Positions 49,573-61,604 of a stretch of DNA of 64,000 nt are shown one piece after another. Where the stretch lies: positions 186,001-250,000 of the forward strand of contig NZ_FNFV01000002.1 of assembly GCF_900102905.1 (NCBI RefSeq), written 5' to 3'. The notes beneath the pieces are model-generated. The model was not told where the DNA came from. It worked only from the letters and a program-made list of their open reading frames with translations, and searched no databases. The position numbers were made by a program, and so were the translations under genes. Origin of the DNA: Meinhardsimonia xiamenensis (GTDB lineage Bacteria; Pseudomonadota; Alphaproteobacteria; Rhodobacterales; Rhodobacteraceae). Position 1 is the first letter of the stretch; each line of letters opens with the position of its first letter.

Positions 49573-50322
49573 TCAAAGACCCTCCGGGCGGTTCTCGAAC
49601 ATCGTCTGGCGGCGGCCGCGCAGCACGATGTCGAACTTGTAGGCGAGGAAATCCATCGGCCGGGCCGCGGACATGTCGAGGGCGGCGACGAGGCGGTCGA
49701 GCTGGCCGCGGTCCTTGATGGTGTGGGCGATGGGGCAGCGATCGATCAGCGGGTCACCCTCGAAATACATCTGGCTGATGAGCCGCTGGCCGAAGGCGTG
49801 CCCGAAGATCGAGTAGTGGATGTGGCTGGGCCGCCACTCGTTGCCCCGGTTGGGCCAGGGGTAGGCGCCGGGCTTGATGGTCAGGAACTGGTAGTAGCCG
49901 TTCTCGTCGGTAAGCGTGCGCCCGCAGCCGCCGAAATTGGGGTCGAGGGGCGCGAAGTACGTGTCCTTCACATGGCGGTAGCGTCCGCCGGCATTGGCCT
50001 GCCAGATCTCGACGAGCGTATTGGGCACGGGGCGGCCGTTTTCGTCGAGCACTCGGCCGTGCACGAGGATGCGCTCGCCCACGGCCGCCGCCTTGCCGCC
50101 GGTGTAGTTGAGGATCAGGTTGTTGTCCAAGGGGCCGATCAGGTCATGGCCGAAGAGCGGGCCCGTCTCCTCGGTGGTGGTGGAGTCCACCGAGATCAGC
50201 GGCCAGCGCGGCGAGCGCGTGACGGTGGTCTTGTAGTCCGGGTCGTAGGCCGGCGGATGCGCCGTGCGGTCCCGGGGGATGAGCGGCAAGGTGCTCGCGC
50301 GGTTGGGGTGCGATGCGGTCAT
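49573..50322 (-). CDS. pcaH: Protocatechuate 3,4-dioxygenase, beta subunit
   Basis: The 249-residue catalytic subunit has the iron-ligand region: Tyr in GGRYRHVKDTYFAPLD and the two His in EWRPSHIHYSIFG. It also has the signature VHGRVLDENGRPVPNTLVEI. Its ATG at 50322 overlaps the pcaC stop by 4 bases. Length and motifs agree with the family. Confidence 0.96.
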   Translation of the reverse strand: MTASHPNRASTLPLIPRDRTAHPPAYDPDYKTTVTRSPRWPLISVDSTTTEETGPLFGHDLIGPLDNNLILNYTGGKAAAVGERILVHGRVLDENGRPVPNTLVEIWQANAGGRYRHVKDTYFAPLDPNFGGCGRTLTDENGYYQFLTIKPGAYPWPNRGNEWRPSHIHYSIFGHAFGQRLISQMYFEGDPLIDRCPIAHTIKDRGQLDRLVAALDMSAARPMDFLAYKFDIVLRGRRQTMFENRPEGL

Positions 50323-50708
50323 GAGGCCTGGTCCTCCTCCTCCATCTGGGCATAGGTCTCGCGGGCGATTCGGATGGCGGTGTTGGCGCGCGGCACGCCG
50401 GCGTAGATGGCGACATGCAGAAGCGCCTCCATCACGTCCTCGCGGCTCGCGCCGGTGCGGGCGGTGGCGCGGATGTGCATGGGCAGCTCTTCGGTGTTTC
50501 CGAGCGCGGCCAGAAGCGCAATGGTCAGCATCGAGCGCTCGCGCCGCGAGATCGTCCCGCGGCTCCAGACATGGCCCCAGGCCGCTTCGGTGATGAGCTC
50601 CTGGAAGGGGGCGTCGAACGGCGTCTTGCGTGCCTCTGCCGCATCGACATGGGCGTCGCCCAGCACCTCGCGGCGGGTCTTCATGCCCTGCGCGTGACGG
50701 TCGGTCAT
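50319..50708 (-). CDS. pcaC: 4-carboxymuconolactone decarboxylase
   Basis: The 129-residue protein of the CMD/AhpD-like fold has AAWGHVWSRGTISRRERSM and LPMHIRATARTGASREDV with the active-site His. It decarboxylates 4-carboxymuconolactone to 3-oxoadipate enol-lactone. It is a stand-alone protein, not fused to PcaD as in some bacteria. It overlaps pcaH by 4 bases. A copy of the recurrent element lies in the 81-base gap after pcaD. Confidence 0.95.
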   Translation of the reverse strand: MTDRHAQGMKTRREVLGDAHVDAAEARKTPFDAPFQELITEAAWGHVWSRGTISRRERSMLTIALLAALGNTEELPMHIRATARTGASREDVMEALLHVAIYAGVPRANTAIRIARETYAQMEEEDQAS

Positions 50709-50757
50709 AGGCGGTGTTCTCCTCCGTCAGCCCCCTGCCCGGAGCGGGCGGCGATAT

Positions 50758-50780
50758 GGGTATTTGCACCAGGGTGATGG
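50758..50780 (+). repeat. Recurrent intergenic element, copy 4
   Basis: GGGTATTTGCACC followed directly by AGGGTGATGG, in the pcaD to pcaC gap, ending 10 bases before the pcaD stop codon (reading in plus coordinates). Confidence 0.7.
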
Positions 50781-50789
50781 AACATGGGC

Positions 50790-51578
50790 TCACACATGGC
50801 CGTGTTCGGCGAGAAACGCGGTCAGCAGGCGCGCATACTCGCGCGGCTTCTCCACGCAGGGCAGGTGGCCGGCGCCCCGGATGATCTCGAAATGGGAGTG
50901 CGGGATGAGGGCGGCGGTCTCGCGCACCAGATCAGGGGGCGTGGAGCCGTCCTCGCTGCCGGCGATGGCGAGGGTCGGGAGCGTCAGCCCCGAGGTGCTG
51001 GTGAGAAAGTCGGTGCCGGCAATCGCCGCCGAGCAGCCGATGTAGCCCTCGGCGGGCTGGCGGATGAGCATGTTGCGCCAGGCCTCGAGTTCCACCGTCT
51101 CGCGGAAGGCGCGGGAGAACCAGCGCTCCATGATCGCGTCGGCAAGCGCCTCGATGCCGCCGCCTCTCACGGCATCGATGCGCTCCTGCCACATCTCGCG
51201 GGTGCCGATCTTGGCGGCGGTGTTGGAAAGCACCATGGCGCGCAGGAGATCGGGGCGCTTCACCGCCAGCCCCTGGGCGATCATCCCGCCGATCGAGAGG
51301 CCCACGAAGACGGCGTCGCGCAGGCCGAGATGGTCCATCAGCCGCTCCGCGTCGCCGATGAGCGCGCCCATCGAGTAGGGCGCTGGCGGGCAGGAGGACA
51401 GCCCGTGGCCGCGCTTGTCGTAGCGGATGATCCTCAGCCCGCCGGGCAGATAGGGCAGGATCTTGTCCCACAGGCGCAGGTCGGTGCCGAGCGAATTGGC
51501 AAACACCACTGCGGGGGCATCGCGCGGGCCCTCGTCGCGGTAGTGGAGCCGGACATCTCCGAGATCGGCGATCAGCAT
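50790..51578 (-). CDS. pcaD: 3-oxoadipate enol-lactonase
   Basis: The 262-residue alpha/beta hydrolase has the oxyanion region VFANSLGTDLRLWD, nucleophile Ser in VGLSIGGMIAQ, acid Asp in AGSEDGSTPP and His in IRGAGHLPCVE. It hydrolyses the enol-lactone to 3-oxoadipate. It follows pobA by 14 bases in the operon. Confidence 0.95.
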   Translation of the reverse strand: MLIADLGDVRLHYRDEGPRDAPAVVFANSLGTDLRLWDKILPYLPGGLRIIRYDKRGHGLSSCPPAPYSMGALIGDAERLMDHLGLRDAVFVGLSIGGMIAQGLAVKRPDLLRAMVLSNTAAKIGTREMWQERIDAVRGGGIEALADAIMERWFSRAFRETVELEAWRNMLIRQPAEGYIGCSAAIAGTDFLTSTSGLTLPTLAIAGSEDGSTPPDLVRETAALIPHSHFEIIRGAGHLPCVEKPREYARLLTAFLAEHGHV

Positions 51579-51592
51579 GGGCGTCTCTCCGG

Positions 51593-53824
<2,232 letters not shown>

Positions 53825-53828
<4 letters not shown>

Positions 53829-54664
53829 GGCATGAGCTCCAGCCAGCGGCGTATGGCGTCAAGCGATTCGGGCTCGTCGAGAAACGGCACATGGCCGCGC
53901 CCCGGCACTTCGGCGCGGATCATGTCGGGGCGGCGGCGGGCCATCTCCTCGGCCGTCGCGCGGCTGAGAAGATCGGAGTTTGCGCCGCGGATGAGGGCAA
54001 CCGGCAGTCCGGCAAGCGCATCGAACAGCGGCCAGAGATCGGGGGCGGGCTGGTGGCCGGCGGCGACGAGCGCCTCGCGCAGGCGCGGATCATAGGTCAG
54101 GCCGAGGCCGTCTGCGGTCTCGGTGGTGTGGCGTTCCACCTCCTCGGCCCAGCGGGAGGGCGGCACGCCCTCGAAGCCCGGCATGAGGCGGGGCAAGGCG
54201 GCGGCCATCTCGGCGCGGCTGCGGAAGGCGGGCTTGAGCCCCACATAACCCATGATGCGCTGGAGCCCCTCGGCGGCGATTTCGGGGCCGATGTCGTTGA
54301 GGCAGACGCCGAGAAGCCGCTCCTTCTCCGTGGCGGCAAGCATCATGGCGATGAGCCCGCCGCGCGAGGTGCCGAGGATGGCGGCGCGCTCTAGCCCGAG
54401 ATGATCCATCAGCGCGATCACGTCGCCCGCCTCCACGGGGATGGCGTAGCTTGCCGGATCGGGCGCCCACTCCGAGCGGCCGCGACCGCGATAGTCGGGG
54501 CGGATGAGGCGGATGCCTTCGGGCAGGTGTAGGGCGAGATAGTCGAAGTCGCGGGAGTCGCGGGTGAGGCCTGCAAGCGCGATCAGGGGCAGTCCCGCGC
54601 CCTCGTCGCGATAGGCGAGGCTGAGGCCGTCGGGGCTGCGGAAATGGCGGTAGTCGTCGCTCAA
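53825..54664 (-). CDS. Alpha/beta hydrolase, substrate unknown
   Basis: The 279-residue protein has the strand-turn LIALAGLTRDSRDFD, RPDYRGRGRSEW, nucleophile Ser in LGTSRGGLIA and His in VPGRGHVPFLDEPE. It is of the lactonase/ester hydrolase type. It is coupled by 4-base overlaps to the haloacid dehalogenase before it and the dehydratase after it. No specific reaction can be read. Confidence 0.85.
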
Positions 54665-55350
54665 AGTGTCTCCGCGAGCTTTGGGATGGTGGTCAGATCG
54701 CTCAGCACATGCGCCGGTTGCCAGGGCAGCCGGTCCATCGGCTCGCCGGCGCGGTTGACCCAGGCGGAGACGAAGCCGAAGCCCGCGCCGTGGCAGGCAT
54801 CCCAGCAGTTGGAAGAGACAAAGAGCACCTCCGCCGGCGCGGTGCCGAAGCGCTCGCCGACCATGGCATAGACCGAGGGGTGCGGCTTGAAGACGCCCAC
54901 GCTCTCCACCGACAGCACGTCGTCGAGAAAGGCGCCGATGCCCGCGCTCTCCACCGCGGCCGCGAGCATCTTCGGCTCGCCGTTGGAGAGGATCGCGGTA
55001 ACAAAGCCCCGTTCCTTGAGGGTGGCCAGCATCTTCGGCACTTCGGGGTAGGCGGAGAGCTCGAAATAGAGCTGCAGGAGCCGTTCGCGCAGCTCCGCAT
55101 CACCGGCAAGCCCGTTGGCCTCGAGCGCCCAGTCGAGCCCGTCCTGCGTGACGGTCCAGAAATCGGTGTGCGCCCCGGCCACCGCCCTCAGCCAGGTGTA
55201 TTGCAGCTGCTTGAGCCGCCAGTCGCTGGCCAGTTTCTGCCAGCACGCGGCGAGTGCCTCGCGCCCCGGCTCGCCCGCCGCCTCGCGCGCGGCCGCGGAG
55301 ACGTCGAAGAGGGTGCCGTAGGCATCGAAGACGCAGGCACGAACGGGCAT
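54661..55350 (-). CDS. Haloacid dehalogenase, type II
   Basis: The 229-residue HAD protein has nucleophile Asp in VFDAYGTLFD, the type II helix segment WRLKQLQYTWLRAV, Ser in LSNGEPKML, Lys and Tyr in FKPHPSVYAM and the final motif SSNCWDACHGAGFGF. All residues known for L-2-haloacid dehalogenases are present, so hydrolytic dehalogenation of a 2-haloacid is plausible. It starts the three-gene coupled set, 68 bases after the SLC13 permease gene. Confidence 0.9.
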   Translation of the reverse strand: MPVRACVFDAYGTLFDVSAAAREAAGEPGREALAACWQKLASDWRLKQLQYTWLRAVAGAHTDFWTVTQDGLDWALEANGLAGDAELRERLLQLYFELSAYPEVPKMLATLKERGFVTAILSNGEPKMLAAAVESAGIGAFLDDVLSVESVGVFKPHPSVYAMVGERFGTAPAEVLFVSSNCWDACHGAGFGFVSAWVNRAGEPMDRLPWQPAHVLSDLTTIPKLAETL

Positions 55351-55418
55351 CCTCACCTCCCTTGCTTCCCGGCGCGAGACTGGCAGAGCCTGCCCCCGAA
55401 GAAAAGGGGCGCCGCGCC

Positions 55419-57194
55419 TCAGAGCGGCCAGAAGACCAGGATCGCCGGGATCGACACCGCCACCACGACGATCTCGAGCGGCAGCCCCATGCGCCAGTAG
55501 TCGCCGAAGCGGTAGCCGCCGGGGCCGAGAATCAGCGTGTTGTTCTTGTGACCGATCGGCGTGAGGAAGGCGCAGGAAGCGGCGATGGCCACCGCCATCA
55601 GGAAGGGGTCGGGGCTGACGCCGAGCGCGCGCGCCATGTCGATGCCCACGGGCGCGGCGACGATGGTGGTGGCGGTGTTGTTGAGCACGTCCGAAAGCGT
55701 CATCGTCACCAGCATCAGCACCGTCAGCACCGCCCAGGCCGGCCAGCCCTCGGTCAGCCAGACGAGCGAGCGCGCGACAAGCTCGGTGCCGCCCGAGGCC
55801 TCGAGCGCCGCGCCGAGCGGGATCATCGAGCCCAGAAGCACCACCACGGGCCATTCGATCTGGTTGTAGAGTTCGCCGAGCGGCACGATGCGCAGGAGCG
55901 CATAAAGCGCCACCACCGCCCCGAGCGCCACCGGCAGGTAGACGAGCCCGAAGCTCGCCGCCGCGACCGCCGCGGCGAAGATGCCGATCGCCGCCCAGGC
56001 CTTCGAGGGGTCGGTGACCGCAAGATCGCGCGCGGCCAGCGGCAGGCAGCCCAGCCATTCGACCACATCGTCGCGCGTCTCCTCGGGTGTCAGCAGAAGC
56101 AGGATGTCGCCCGGCTCGATCACGGTGTTGCGCACCCGCGTGCGGATCGTCCGGCCCTGCCGGGAGATGCCCAGAAGCACCGTGCGCCGCCGCCAGCCGA
56201 GCCCCACCGACTGGGCCGTCTTGCCGGCGATGCGCGCACCCTCGGGCACCACCGCCTCGACAAGCGCCACCCCCGCGCCCTCCGCCTTCAGCGCCTCTTT
56301 GCGCTTCTCCTCGGCAAAGTCGAGCCGCGTGGCGGCGCGGAACTCGTCGAGCGCCTCCGGGCTTGCCTCGATCACCAGCGCGTCGCCCGCCTCAAGCCGC
56401 GTGTTGCGCTGGGTGCCGTAGCGCCGCTTGCCGCCGCGCACGAGGCCGATGATCTGCACGTCGTTCTTCGCCGCAAGCTCATCGAGCTCGGAGAGGCGCT
56501 TGCCGATGAGCTCGGAGCCCTCGGGCACGACAAGCTCGGCGATGTAGTCGGCAATCGCGGCGGCAGGCTCGCGCGCCGCGCGCTGGGGCGCGGGGATCAG
56601 CCGCCAGCCGACAAGCGCGACGAAGGCAAGCCCGGCAAGCGCGGTCAGCCCGCCCACCGGGGCGAAGTCGAACATGGCGAAGGGGGCGCCGAGGGCATCC
56701 TCGCGGATGGCGGCGATGATGATGTTGGGAGGCGTGCCGATCAGCGTGACCATGCCGCCAAGAATGGTGGCGAAGGACAGCGGCATGAGCGAGAGCGCCA
56801 CCGGCCGGCCGGCCTTGCGCGCGGTCTGGATGTCCACCGGCATCAGGAGCGCAAGTGCGGCGACATTGTTCATGAAGGCCGAAAGCAGCGCCCCGACCCC
56901 GCCCATGATGGCGATGTGGCGGGCAAGCGGGCGGCTCGCATCGATGAGCGTGCGGGTGATCATGTAGACCACGCCCGAGCGCACGAGCCCCGCCGAGACG
57001 ACGAGCACCAGCGCCACGACCATGGTCGCCGGATGCCCGAAGCCCGAAAACGCCTCATCCGTCGGAACGACGCCGAGAAGCACCGCGACGATGAGGGCGG
57101 AGAAGGCGACAAGGTCGTACCGGATCCGACCCCAGAGAAGAAGGCCGAACACGGCACCGAAGAGAGCGAAGAGAATGGCCTGATCGGCGCTCAT
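55419..57194 (-). CDS. SLC13/DASS-family permease with two TrkA-C (RCK_C) domains
   Basis: This 591-residue membrane protein has an N-terminal helix bundle (VALVLVVSAGLVRSG, AFMNNVAALALLMPVDI) and two central cytoplasmic TrkA-C domains (about 205-370; VPEGSELIGKRLSELD and VPEGARIAGKTAQSVG). A second helix bundle follows (DVLNNTATTIVAAPVGIDM). Proteins of this design move sulfate, organic anions or are called Na+/anion symporters. It is upstream of the haloacid dehalogenase set, so an organic acid is a reasonable guess. Confidence 0.87.
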   Translation of the reverse strand: MSADQAILFALFGAVFGLLLWGRIRYDLVAFSALIVAVLLGVVPTDEAFSGFGHPATMVVALVLVVSAGLVRSGVVYMITRTLIDASRPLARHIAIMGGVGALLSAFMNNVAALALLMPVDIQTARKAGRPVALSLMPLSFATILGGMVTLIGTPPNIIIAAIREDALGAPFAMFDFAPVGGLTALAGLAFVALVGWRLIPAPQRAAREPAAAIADYIAELVVPEGSELIGKRLSELDELAAKNDVQIIGLVRGGKRRYGTQRNTRLEAGDALVIEASPEALDEFRAATRLDFAEEKRKEALKAEGAGVALVEAVVPEGARIAGKTAQSVGLGWRRRTVLLGISRQGRTIRTRVRNTVIEPGDILLLLTPEETRDDVVEWLGCLPLAARDLAVTDPSKAWAAIGIFAAAVAAASFGLVYLPVALGAVVALYALLRIVPLGELYNQIEWPVVVLLGSMIPLGAALEASGGTELVARSLVWLTEGWPAWAVLTVLMLVTMTLSDVLNNTATTIVAAPVGIDMARALGVSPDPFLMAVAIAASCAFLTPIGHKNNTLILGPGGYRFGDYWRMGLPLEIVVVAVSIPAILVFWPL

Positions 57195-57427
57195 GCAACG
57201 CTTCTCCTGCCGCTGCGGGGGGCAGCCCCGGCCCGCCCCCGCACCGCGCCCGGCGCTGCCGGGGCGAGGGAGAGCGGCTTGCGTCCGGGGCTGGCGGAGG
57301 TGCGGGGCAGGGGCATGGGGCGGCGTGCTCTTGCATGGGACGGATCGAGCGCCACATTAGGATCAGCGAGGGGGCAAGGCCAGAGGCCGACGGCGGGCGC
57401 GGCGGCGGGCGCATCGTTCCGGCGGGA

Positions 57428-57456
57428 TTGCCCCGTGAAGGGCGCGCGGCTATAGA
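57428..57456 (+). promoter_or_regulatory. Predicted promoter of yebC
   Basis: TTGCCC (57428-57433), 17 bases and TATAGA (57451-57456) give a start near 57463, 30 bases before the ATG. The rest of the 298-base gap back to the SLC13 gene is G+C-rich, and I see nothing else in it. Confidence 0.6.
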
Positions 57457-57492
57457 GCGCGCGTTCAGCAGGTTGCAGGAGTGGAGTGGGTC

Positions 57493-58242
57493 ATGGCCGG
57501 CCATTCGAAATGGGCGAACATTCAGCATCGCAAGGGGCGTCAGGACGCGGCGCGCTCCAAGCTGTTCTCGAAACTGTCCAAGGAGATCACCGTCGCCGCC
57601 AAGATGGGCGACCCCGATCCTGACAAGAACCCGCGCCTGAGGCTTGCGGTCCGCGAGGCGCGCGCGGCTTCCATGCCCAAGGAAAACATCGAGCGCGCGA
57701 TCAAGAAGGCCATCGGCGGCGAGGCCGAAGCCTATGAGGAGATCCGCTATGAGGGCTACGGCCCCGGCGGGGTGGCGATGATCGTCGAGGCGATGACCGA
57801 CAACCGCAACCGCACCGCCTCCACCGTCCGCTCCACCTTCGGCAAGCACGGCGGGTCGCTTGGCGAGACCGGCTCGGTGAGCTTCATGTTCGAGCGCAAG
57901 GGCGAGATCCGCTATCCGCCGGGCTCCTTCGACCTTGAGCATGTCTTCGAGGCCGCGCTCGAGGCCGGTGCGGAGGATGTCGAGGACACCGGCGACGGTT
58001 ATGTGATCATCACCGCCGATACCGACCTTGCCAGCGTCGCGAGCCAGCTCGAGGAAACGCTGGGCGAGCCCGAATCGGCGCGTCTCGTCTGGCGGCCCAC
58101 CACCACCACCGAGATCGACCTCGAGACCGCCGAGAAGCTGATGAAGCTGATCGAGGCGCTCGAGGAGGATGACGACATTCAGAAGGTGACGGCGAATTTC
58201 GAAGTCTCCGACGAGGTGATGGAGAAGCTCGCCGCCGGCTGA
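57493..58242 (+). CDS. YebC/PmpR-family protein
   Basis: The 249-residue protein begins [18 protein letters not shown], the family signature. It has three domains, with [14 protein letters not shown] and [19 protein letters not shown] in the middle. Members act as transcription regulators or, as shown for some, relieve ribosome stalling at polyproline. It commonly lies near ruvC in other bacteria, but not here. It is preceded by a good promoter. Confidence 0.95.
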   Translation: MAGHSKWANIQHRKGRQDAARSKLFSKLSKEITVAAKMGDPDPDKNPRLRLAVREARAASMPKENIERAIKKAIGGEAEAYEEIRYEGYGPGGVAMIVEAMTDNRNRTASTVRSTFGKHGGSLGETGSVSFMFERKGEIRYPPGSFDLEHVFEAALEAGAEDVEDTGDGYVIITADTDLASVASQLEETLGEPESARLVWRPTTTTEIDLETAEKLMKLIEALEEDDDIQKVTANFEVSDEVMEKLAAG

Positions 58243-58316
58243 CCGGGGCAACCGGGGCAGAGGGCGCGCGCTCCCGATGAGCGGGGGCGCAAGGGCACAA
58301 AAGCCGGGGAGGGCGC

Positions 58317-58934
58317 ATGGCACGGTATCTGCTCGCGGCTGCAGCGGCGCTATTCGCTCTCGCCGGCTGCATGGAGGTCGAGCGCTACGGCGGCGCAGCG
58401 CCCTACGAGGCTTTCGTCGATGATCCGATCGAGGTCGTCGTGCCGCCGAACGCCCCCTACATCAGCAAGGAATTCGCGCCCGGCAATCCCGACATCTCCT
58501 ACCCCGGCCATTACGGCATCGACTTCTGGGCCAAGCGTGGCACGCCCATTCTCGCCGCCGCGCCCGGTGTCGTCGTCGCCTCCTACTACGAGCCGAACTA
58601 CGGCAACCGCGTGGTCATCGACCACGGGACCGACGAGGGGGGGCGGCGCGTGCGCACCGTCTATCTGCACCTTCAGAGCCGCGGCGTGAAGCCCGGCGAC
58701 AAGGTCAGGCGCGGGCAGGAGATCGCCACCATGGGCGACACGGGGCTTCTGGGCCTTCTGGTCCACCTGCATTTCGAGGTCCGCCGCGAGAACGAGCGCG
58801 GCAACCTCAAGGCGCTTGACCCGCATCTTTTGTGGGCCGACGGCGTGGGGCGCGTGACCTGCTTTGACGCACGCCGGCGCCTGCCGGCGCGTCCCTTCCG
58901 CATAACTCTCCCAGTGCCCTGCAAGGCCGGGTGA
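58317..58934 (+). CDS. M23-family metallopeptidase lipoprotein
   Basis: The 205-residue protein has a lipoprotein signal (LFALAGC, Cys about residue 18) and an M23/LytM domain: the zinc motif HYGIDFWAKRGTPILAA (HxxxD) and HLHFEVRRENE (HxH). It may cleave peptidoglycan cross-links or act as an activator. The catalytic residues appear intact, so an active endopeptidase anchored to a membrane is likely. Confidence 0.87.
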   Translation: MARYLLAAAAALFALAGCMEVERYGGAAPYEAFVDDPIEVVVPPNAPYISKEFAPGNPDISYPGHYGIDFWAKRGTPILAAAPGVVVASYYEPNYGNRVVIDHGTDEGGRRVRTVYLHLQSRGVKPGDKVRRGQEIATMGDTGLLGLLVHLHFEVRRENERGNLKALDPHLLWADGVGRVTCFDARRRLPARPFRITLPVPCKAG

Positions 58935-58961
58935 GAGGCGGTGGCATTCTCGGAGGTTCCC

Positions 58962-59570
58962 ATGTCGTTCGAGGCGCTCTCGGCCGGCTTCGCACTCGGC
59001 CTCAGCCTGATTCTCGCCATCGGCGCACAGAACGCCTTCGTGCTCAGACAGGGGTTGAAGGGCGAGCATGTGTTCGCCGTCTGCCTGACCTGCGCGCTCT
59101 CCGATGCGGTGCTGATCGCCATCGGCGTGGGCGGCTTTTCCGCGCTTCAGGCCGTCATTCCCGGTATCGCCACGGCAATGCGCTGGGCGGGTGCGGCCTT
59201 TCTTTTCGTCTATGGCGCGCTGTCCTTCCGCGCCGCCTTCGGGCCTTCGGCCGCACTCGACCCGGCCGCGCGCGCGGCGGGCTCGCTGAAAAGGGCGCTT
59301 CTCACCTGCCTTGCGCTGACCTGGGGCAACCCGCACGTCTATCTCGACACGGTGGTGCTTCTGGGCTCGATCTCCACCCAGTATGACGGCGCGCGCCTTG
59401 CCTTCGGAGCCGGTGCGGTGACGGCTTCATTCCTGTTCTTCTTCTCGCTGGGCTATGGGGCGGCGGTGCTGCGGCCCGTGTTCGCCCGCCCCGCCGCCTG
59501 GCGCGTTCTGGAGGTGGTGGTCGGCGCCGTCATGTGGACGATCGCCGCAAGCCTCATCATCGGGGGCTGA
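58962..59570 (+). CDS. LysE/ArgO-family amino acid exporter
   Basis: The 202-residue membrane protein has six helices and the LysE motif LILAIGAQNAFVLRQGLKG, close to ArgO and LysE exporters of arginine and lysine. The second family block is LTWGNPHVYLDTVVLLG. The ATG at 58962 has GGAGG directly upstream. It follows the M23 gene by 27 bases. Confidence 0.9.
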   Translation: MSFEALSAGFALGLSLILAIGAQNAFVLRQGLKGEHVFAVCLTCALSDAVLIAIGVGGFSALQAVIPGIATAMRWAGAAFLFVYGALSFRAAFGPSAALDPAARAAGSLKRALLTCLALTWGNPHVYLDTVVLLGSISTQYDGARLAFGAGAVTASFLFFFSLGYGAAVLRPVFARPAAWRVLEVVVGAVMWTIAASLIIGG

Positions 59571-59612
59571 GCCCCCTTGCGGACGCTGCCGCGCTGTCGT
59601 TTTCTGCGCGCC

Positions 59613-60527
59613 ATGTCCGAGACCGCATCGGCGGGAGCGTCCCGCCCGGTGGCGGGGGTGTTCTGGATGCTCGTCACCGGGGCGCTCTTCGTTGCCGTGA
59701 CCGCCATCGTCAAGCATGTGGGCAGCCGCATCCCTCCTCCCGAGGCGGCGTTTCTGCGCTATGCGCTGGGGCTTGTGTTCCTCGTCCCGATGCTGCGGCC
59801 GATGTTCGCCGCGCCCCCCGACCGCCGGGCGCTGACGCTGTTCGGCGCGCGCGGGCTCGCGCACACCTTTGGCGTGATGGCGTGGTTCTACGCCATGACC
59901 CGGATCCCCATCGCCGAGGTGACGGCGATGAACTACCTCTCCCCCGTCTATGTCACCCTCGGCGCGGCGCTGTTTCTTGGCGAGACGCTGGCGGCGCGGC
60001 GCATCGCTGCGGTCGCGGTGGCGCTCCTCGGCGCGCTGGTGATCCTGCGGCCCGGCATGCGCGAGATCTCGCCCGGGCATGTGGCTATGCTCTTCTGCGC
60101 GCTCTTCTTCGCCGCCTCCTACCTGATGGCGAAGGTGATGTCGGGGCGGGTGAGCCCGGCGGTGGTCGTGGGCTGGCTGTCGGTGACGGTGACCGTGGGC
60201 CTTGCGCCCTTCGCCGCCGCGGTGTGGGTGACACCGACGCTCACCGAGCTGTTCTGGCTCTTCCTCGTCGCTGCCTGCGCCACCGGCGGACATTACACCA
60301 TGACGTTGGCCTTCCGCGCCGCGCCGCTGTCGGTTACCCAGCCGGTGACCTTCCTGCAGCTGGTGTGGGCGGCGCTTCTCGGCGCGCTGGTCTTCGGCGA
60401 GCCGGTGGACGGCTGGGTGATCGTGGGTGGCGCGCTGATCCTCGGCTCGGTGAGCTTCATCACCTGGCGCGAGGCGATGCTGAAACGCCGCGCCGTCACG
60501 CCACCGGTGATGGCGACCAAGCTCTGA
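59613..60527 (+). CDS. EamA/DMT-family transporter
   Basis: The 304-residue membrane protein has ten helices in two EamA repeats (about 15-145 and 155-295; NYLSPVYVTLGAALFLGE and PVTFLQLVWAALLGALVFGE). These are drug/metabolite exporters of unknown substrate. The ATG at 59613 is 42 bases after lysE, with no clear Shine-Dalgarno. It converges with choV; no terminator is seen in the 21-base gap. Confidence 0.87.
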   Translation: MSETASAGASRPVAGVFWMLVTGALFVAVTAIVKHVGSRIPPPEAAFLRYALGLVFLVPMLRPMFAAPPDRRALTLFGARGLAHTFGVMAWFYAMTRIPIAEVTAMNYLSPVYVTLGAALFLGETLAARRIAAVAVALLGALVILRPGMREISPGHVAMLFCALFFAASYLMAKVMSGRVSPAVVVGWLSVTVTVGLAPFAAAVWVTPTLTELFWLFLVAACATGGHYTMTLAFRAAPLSVTQPVTFLQLVWAALLGALVFGEPVDGWVIVGGALILGSVSFITWREAMLKRRAVTPPVMATKL

Positions 60528-60548
60528 GCATCTTGCCCGTGCGGGAGA

Positions 60549-61604
60549 TTACTCCGCCCCCCTTGGGTCGAGAATCCGCGCCATGACAAGGGCAGGGGTG
60601 ATCACGCCGACCACGGCGCCATCTTCCTCGACCGCCACCGCCTCGGCCCCTTCGGTGAGCCGGCGCATCACCTCGCTCAGCGGCGCATCGGGCGCAACCC
60701 GCGCCGCGGCCCTCGCGCCGCCTGTGGGCTCCATGACATCGGCAGCGCGCAGCACGCCGAGCGGGTTCATGTGCGCCACGAAATCGGCCACGTAGTCATT
60801 GGCCGGGTTCGTGAAGATGTCCTTCGGCGTGCCGCACTGCACGATGCGCCCGCCTTCCATGATGGCGATACGGTCGCCCAGCTTGAAGGCTTCGTCGAGG
60901 TCGTGGCTGACGAAGATGATGGTGCGCGAAAGCCGCTCCTGCAGCTCCAGCAGCTCGTCCTGCAGCCGCGCGCGGATCAGCGGGTCGAGCGCCGAGAAGG
61001 GCTCGTCCATCAGCAGGATCGGCGCCTCGGTCGCGAAGGCGCGCGCCAGCCCCACCCGCTGCTGCATGCCGCCCGAGAGCTCGTCCACCCGCCGCTCGGC
61101 CCAGTCCGACAGCCCCACGAGCTCGAGCTGGGCATCAACCCGCGCCCGCCGCTCGGCCGCCGGAACGCCGCCGAGCTCAAGCCCGAGCCCGACATTCTCG
61201 CGCACCGTGCGCCATGGCAGCAGCCCGAACTGCTGGAACACCATCGACACGCAGTGAAGCCGCAGCCGCCTCAGCTGCGCGGGATCGGCCCGCGTGACCG
61301 AGACCATCTCGTCGCCGAAGCGCAGCCGCACGTCGCCGCGCGTGACCGGGTTGAGCCCGTTCACCGCCCGAAGAAGCGTCGACTTGCCCGAGCCTGACAG
61401 CCCCATCAGCACGAGAATCTCGCCCTCGGCGACGCTCAGCGAACAGTCATGCACGCCCAGAACCTGCCGCGTCCGCGCCTGGATCTCCTCCCGGCTCAAT
61501 CCTTCGTCCATGAGCGGCAGGGCCAGTTCGGGCCGGTCGCCGAAGACGATGGACACATGGTCAAACTCGACCGCCGTCCGCGTTGTGCCTGCCCCGACGC
61601 TCAT
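60549..61604 (-). CDS. choV: Choline/betaine ABC transporter ATP-binding protein
   Basis: The 351-residue ATPase has Walker A GLSGSGKST, Q-loop FQQFGLLPWRTV, the signature ELSGGMQQRVGLARA, Walker B ILLMDEPFSALDP and a C-terminal CBS-like segment (about 290-350). The early segment with a long helix before Walker A is typical of quaternary-amine importers (ProV/ChoV). The start overlaps choW by 4 bases (ATGA). Confidence 0.92.
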   Translation of the reverse strand: MSVGAGTTRTAVEFDHVSIVFGDRPELALPLMDEGLSREEIQARTRQVLGVHDCSLSVAEGEILVLMGLSGSGKSTLLRAVNGLNPVTRGDVRLRFGDEMVSVTRADPAQLRRLRLHCVSMVFQQFGLLPWRTVRENVGLGLELGGVPAAERRARVDAQLELVGLSDWAERRVDELSGGMQQRVGLARAFATEAPILLMDEPFSALDPLIRARLQDELLELQERLSRTIIFVSHDLDEAFKLGDRIAIMEGGRIVQCGTPKDIFTNPANDYVADFVAHMNPLGVLRAADVMEPTGGARAAARVAPDAPLSEVMRRLTEGAEAVAVEEDGAVVGVITPALVMARILDPRGAE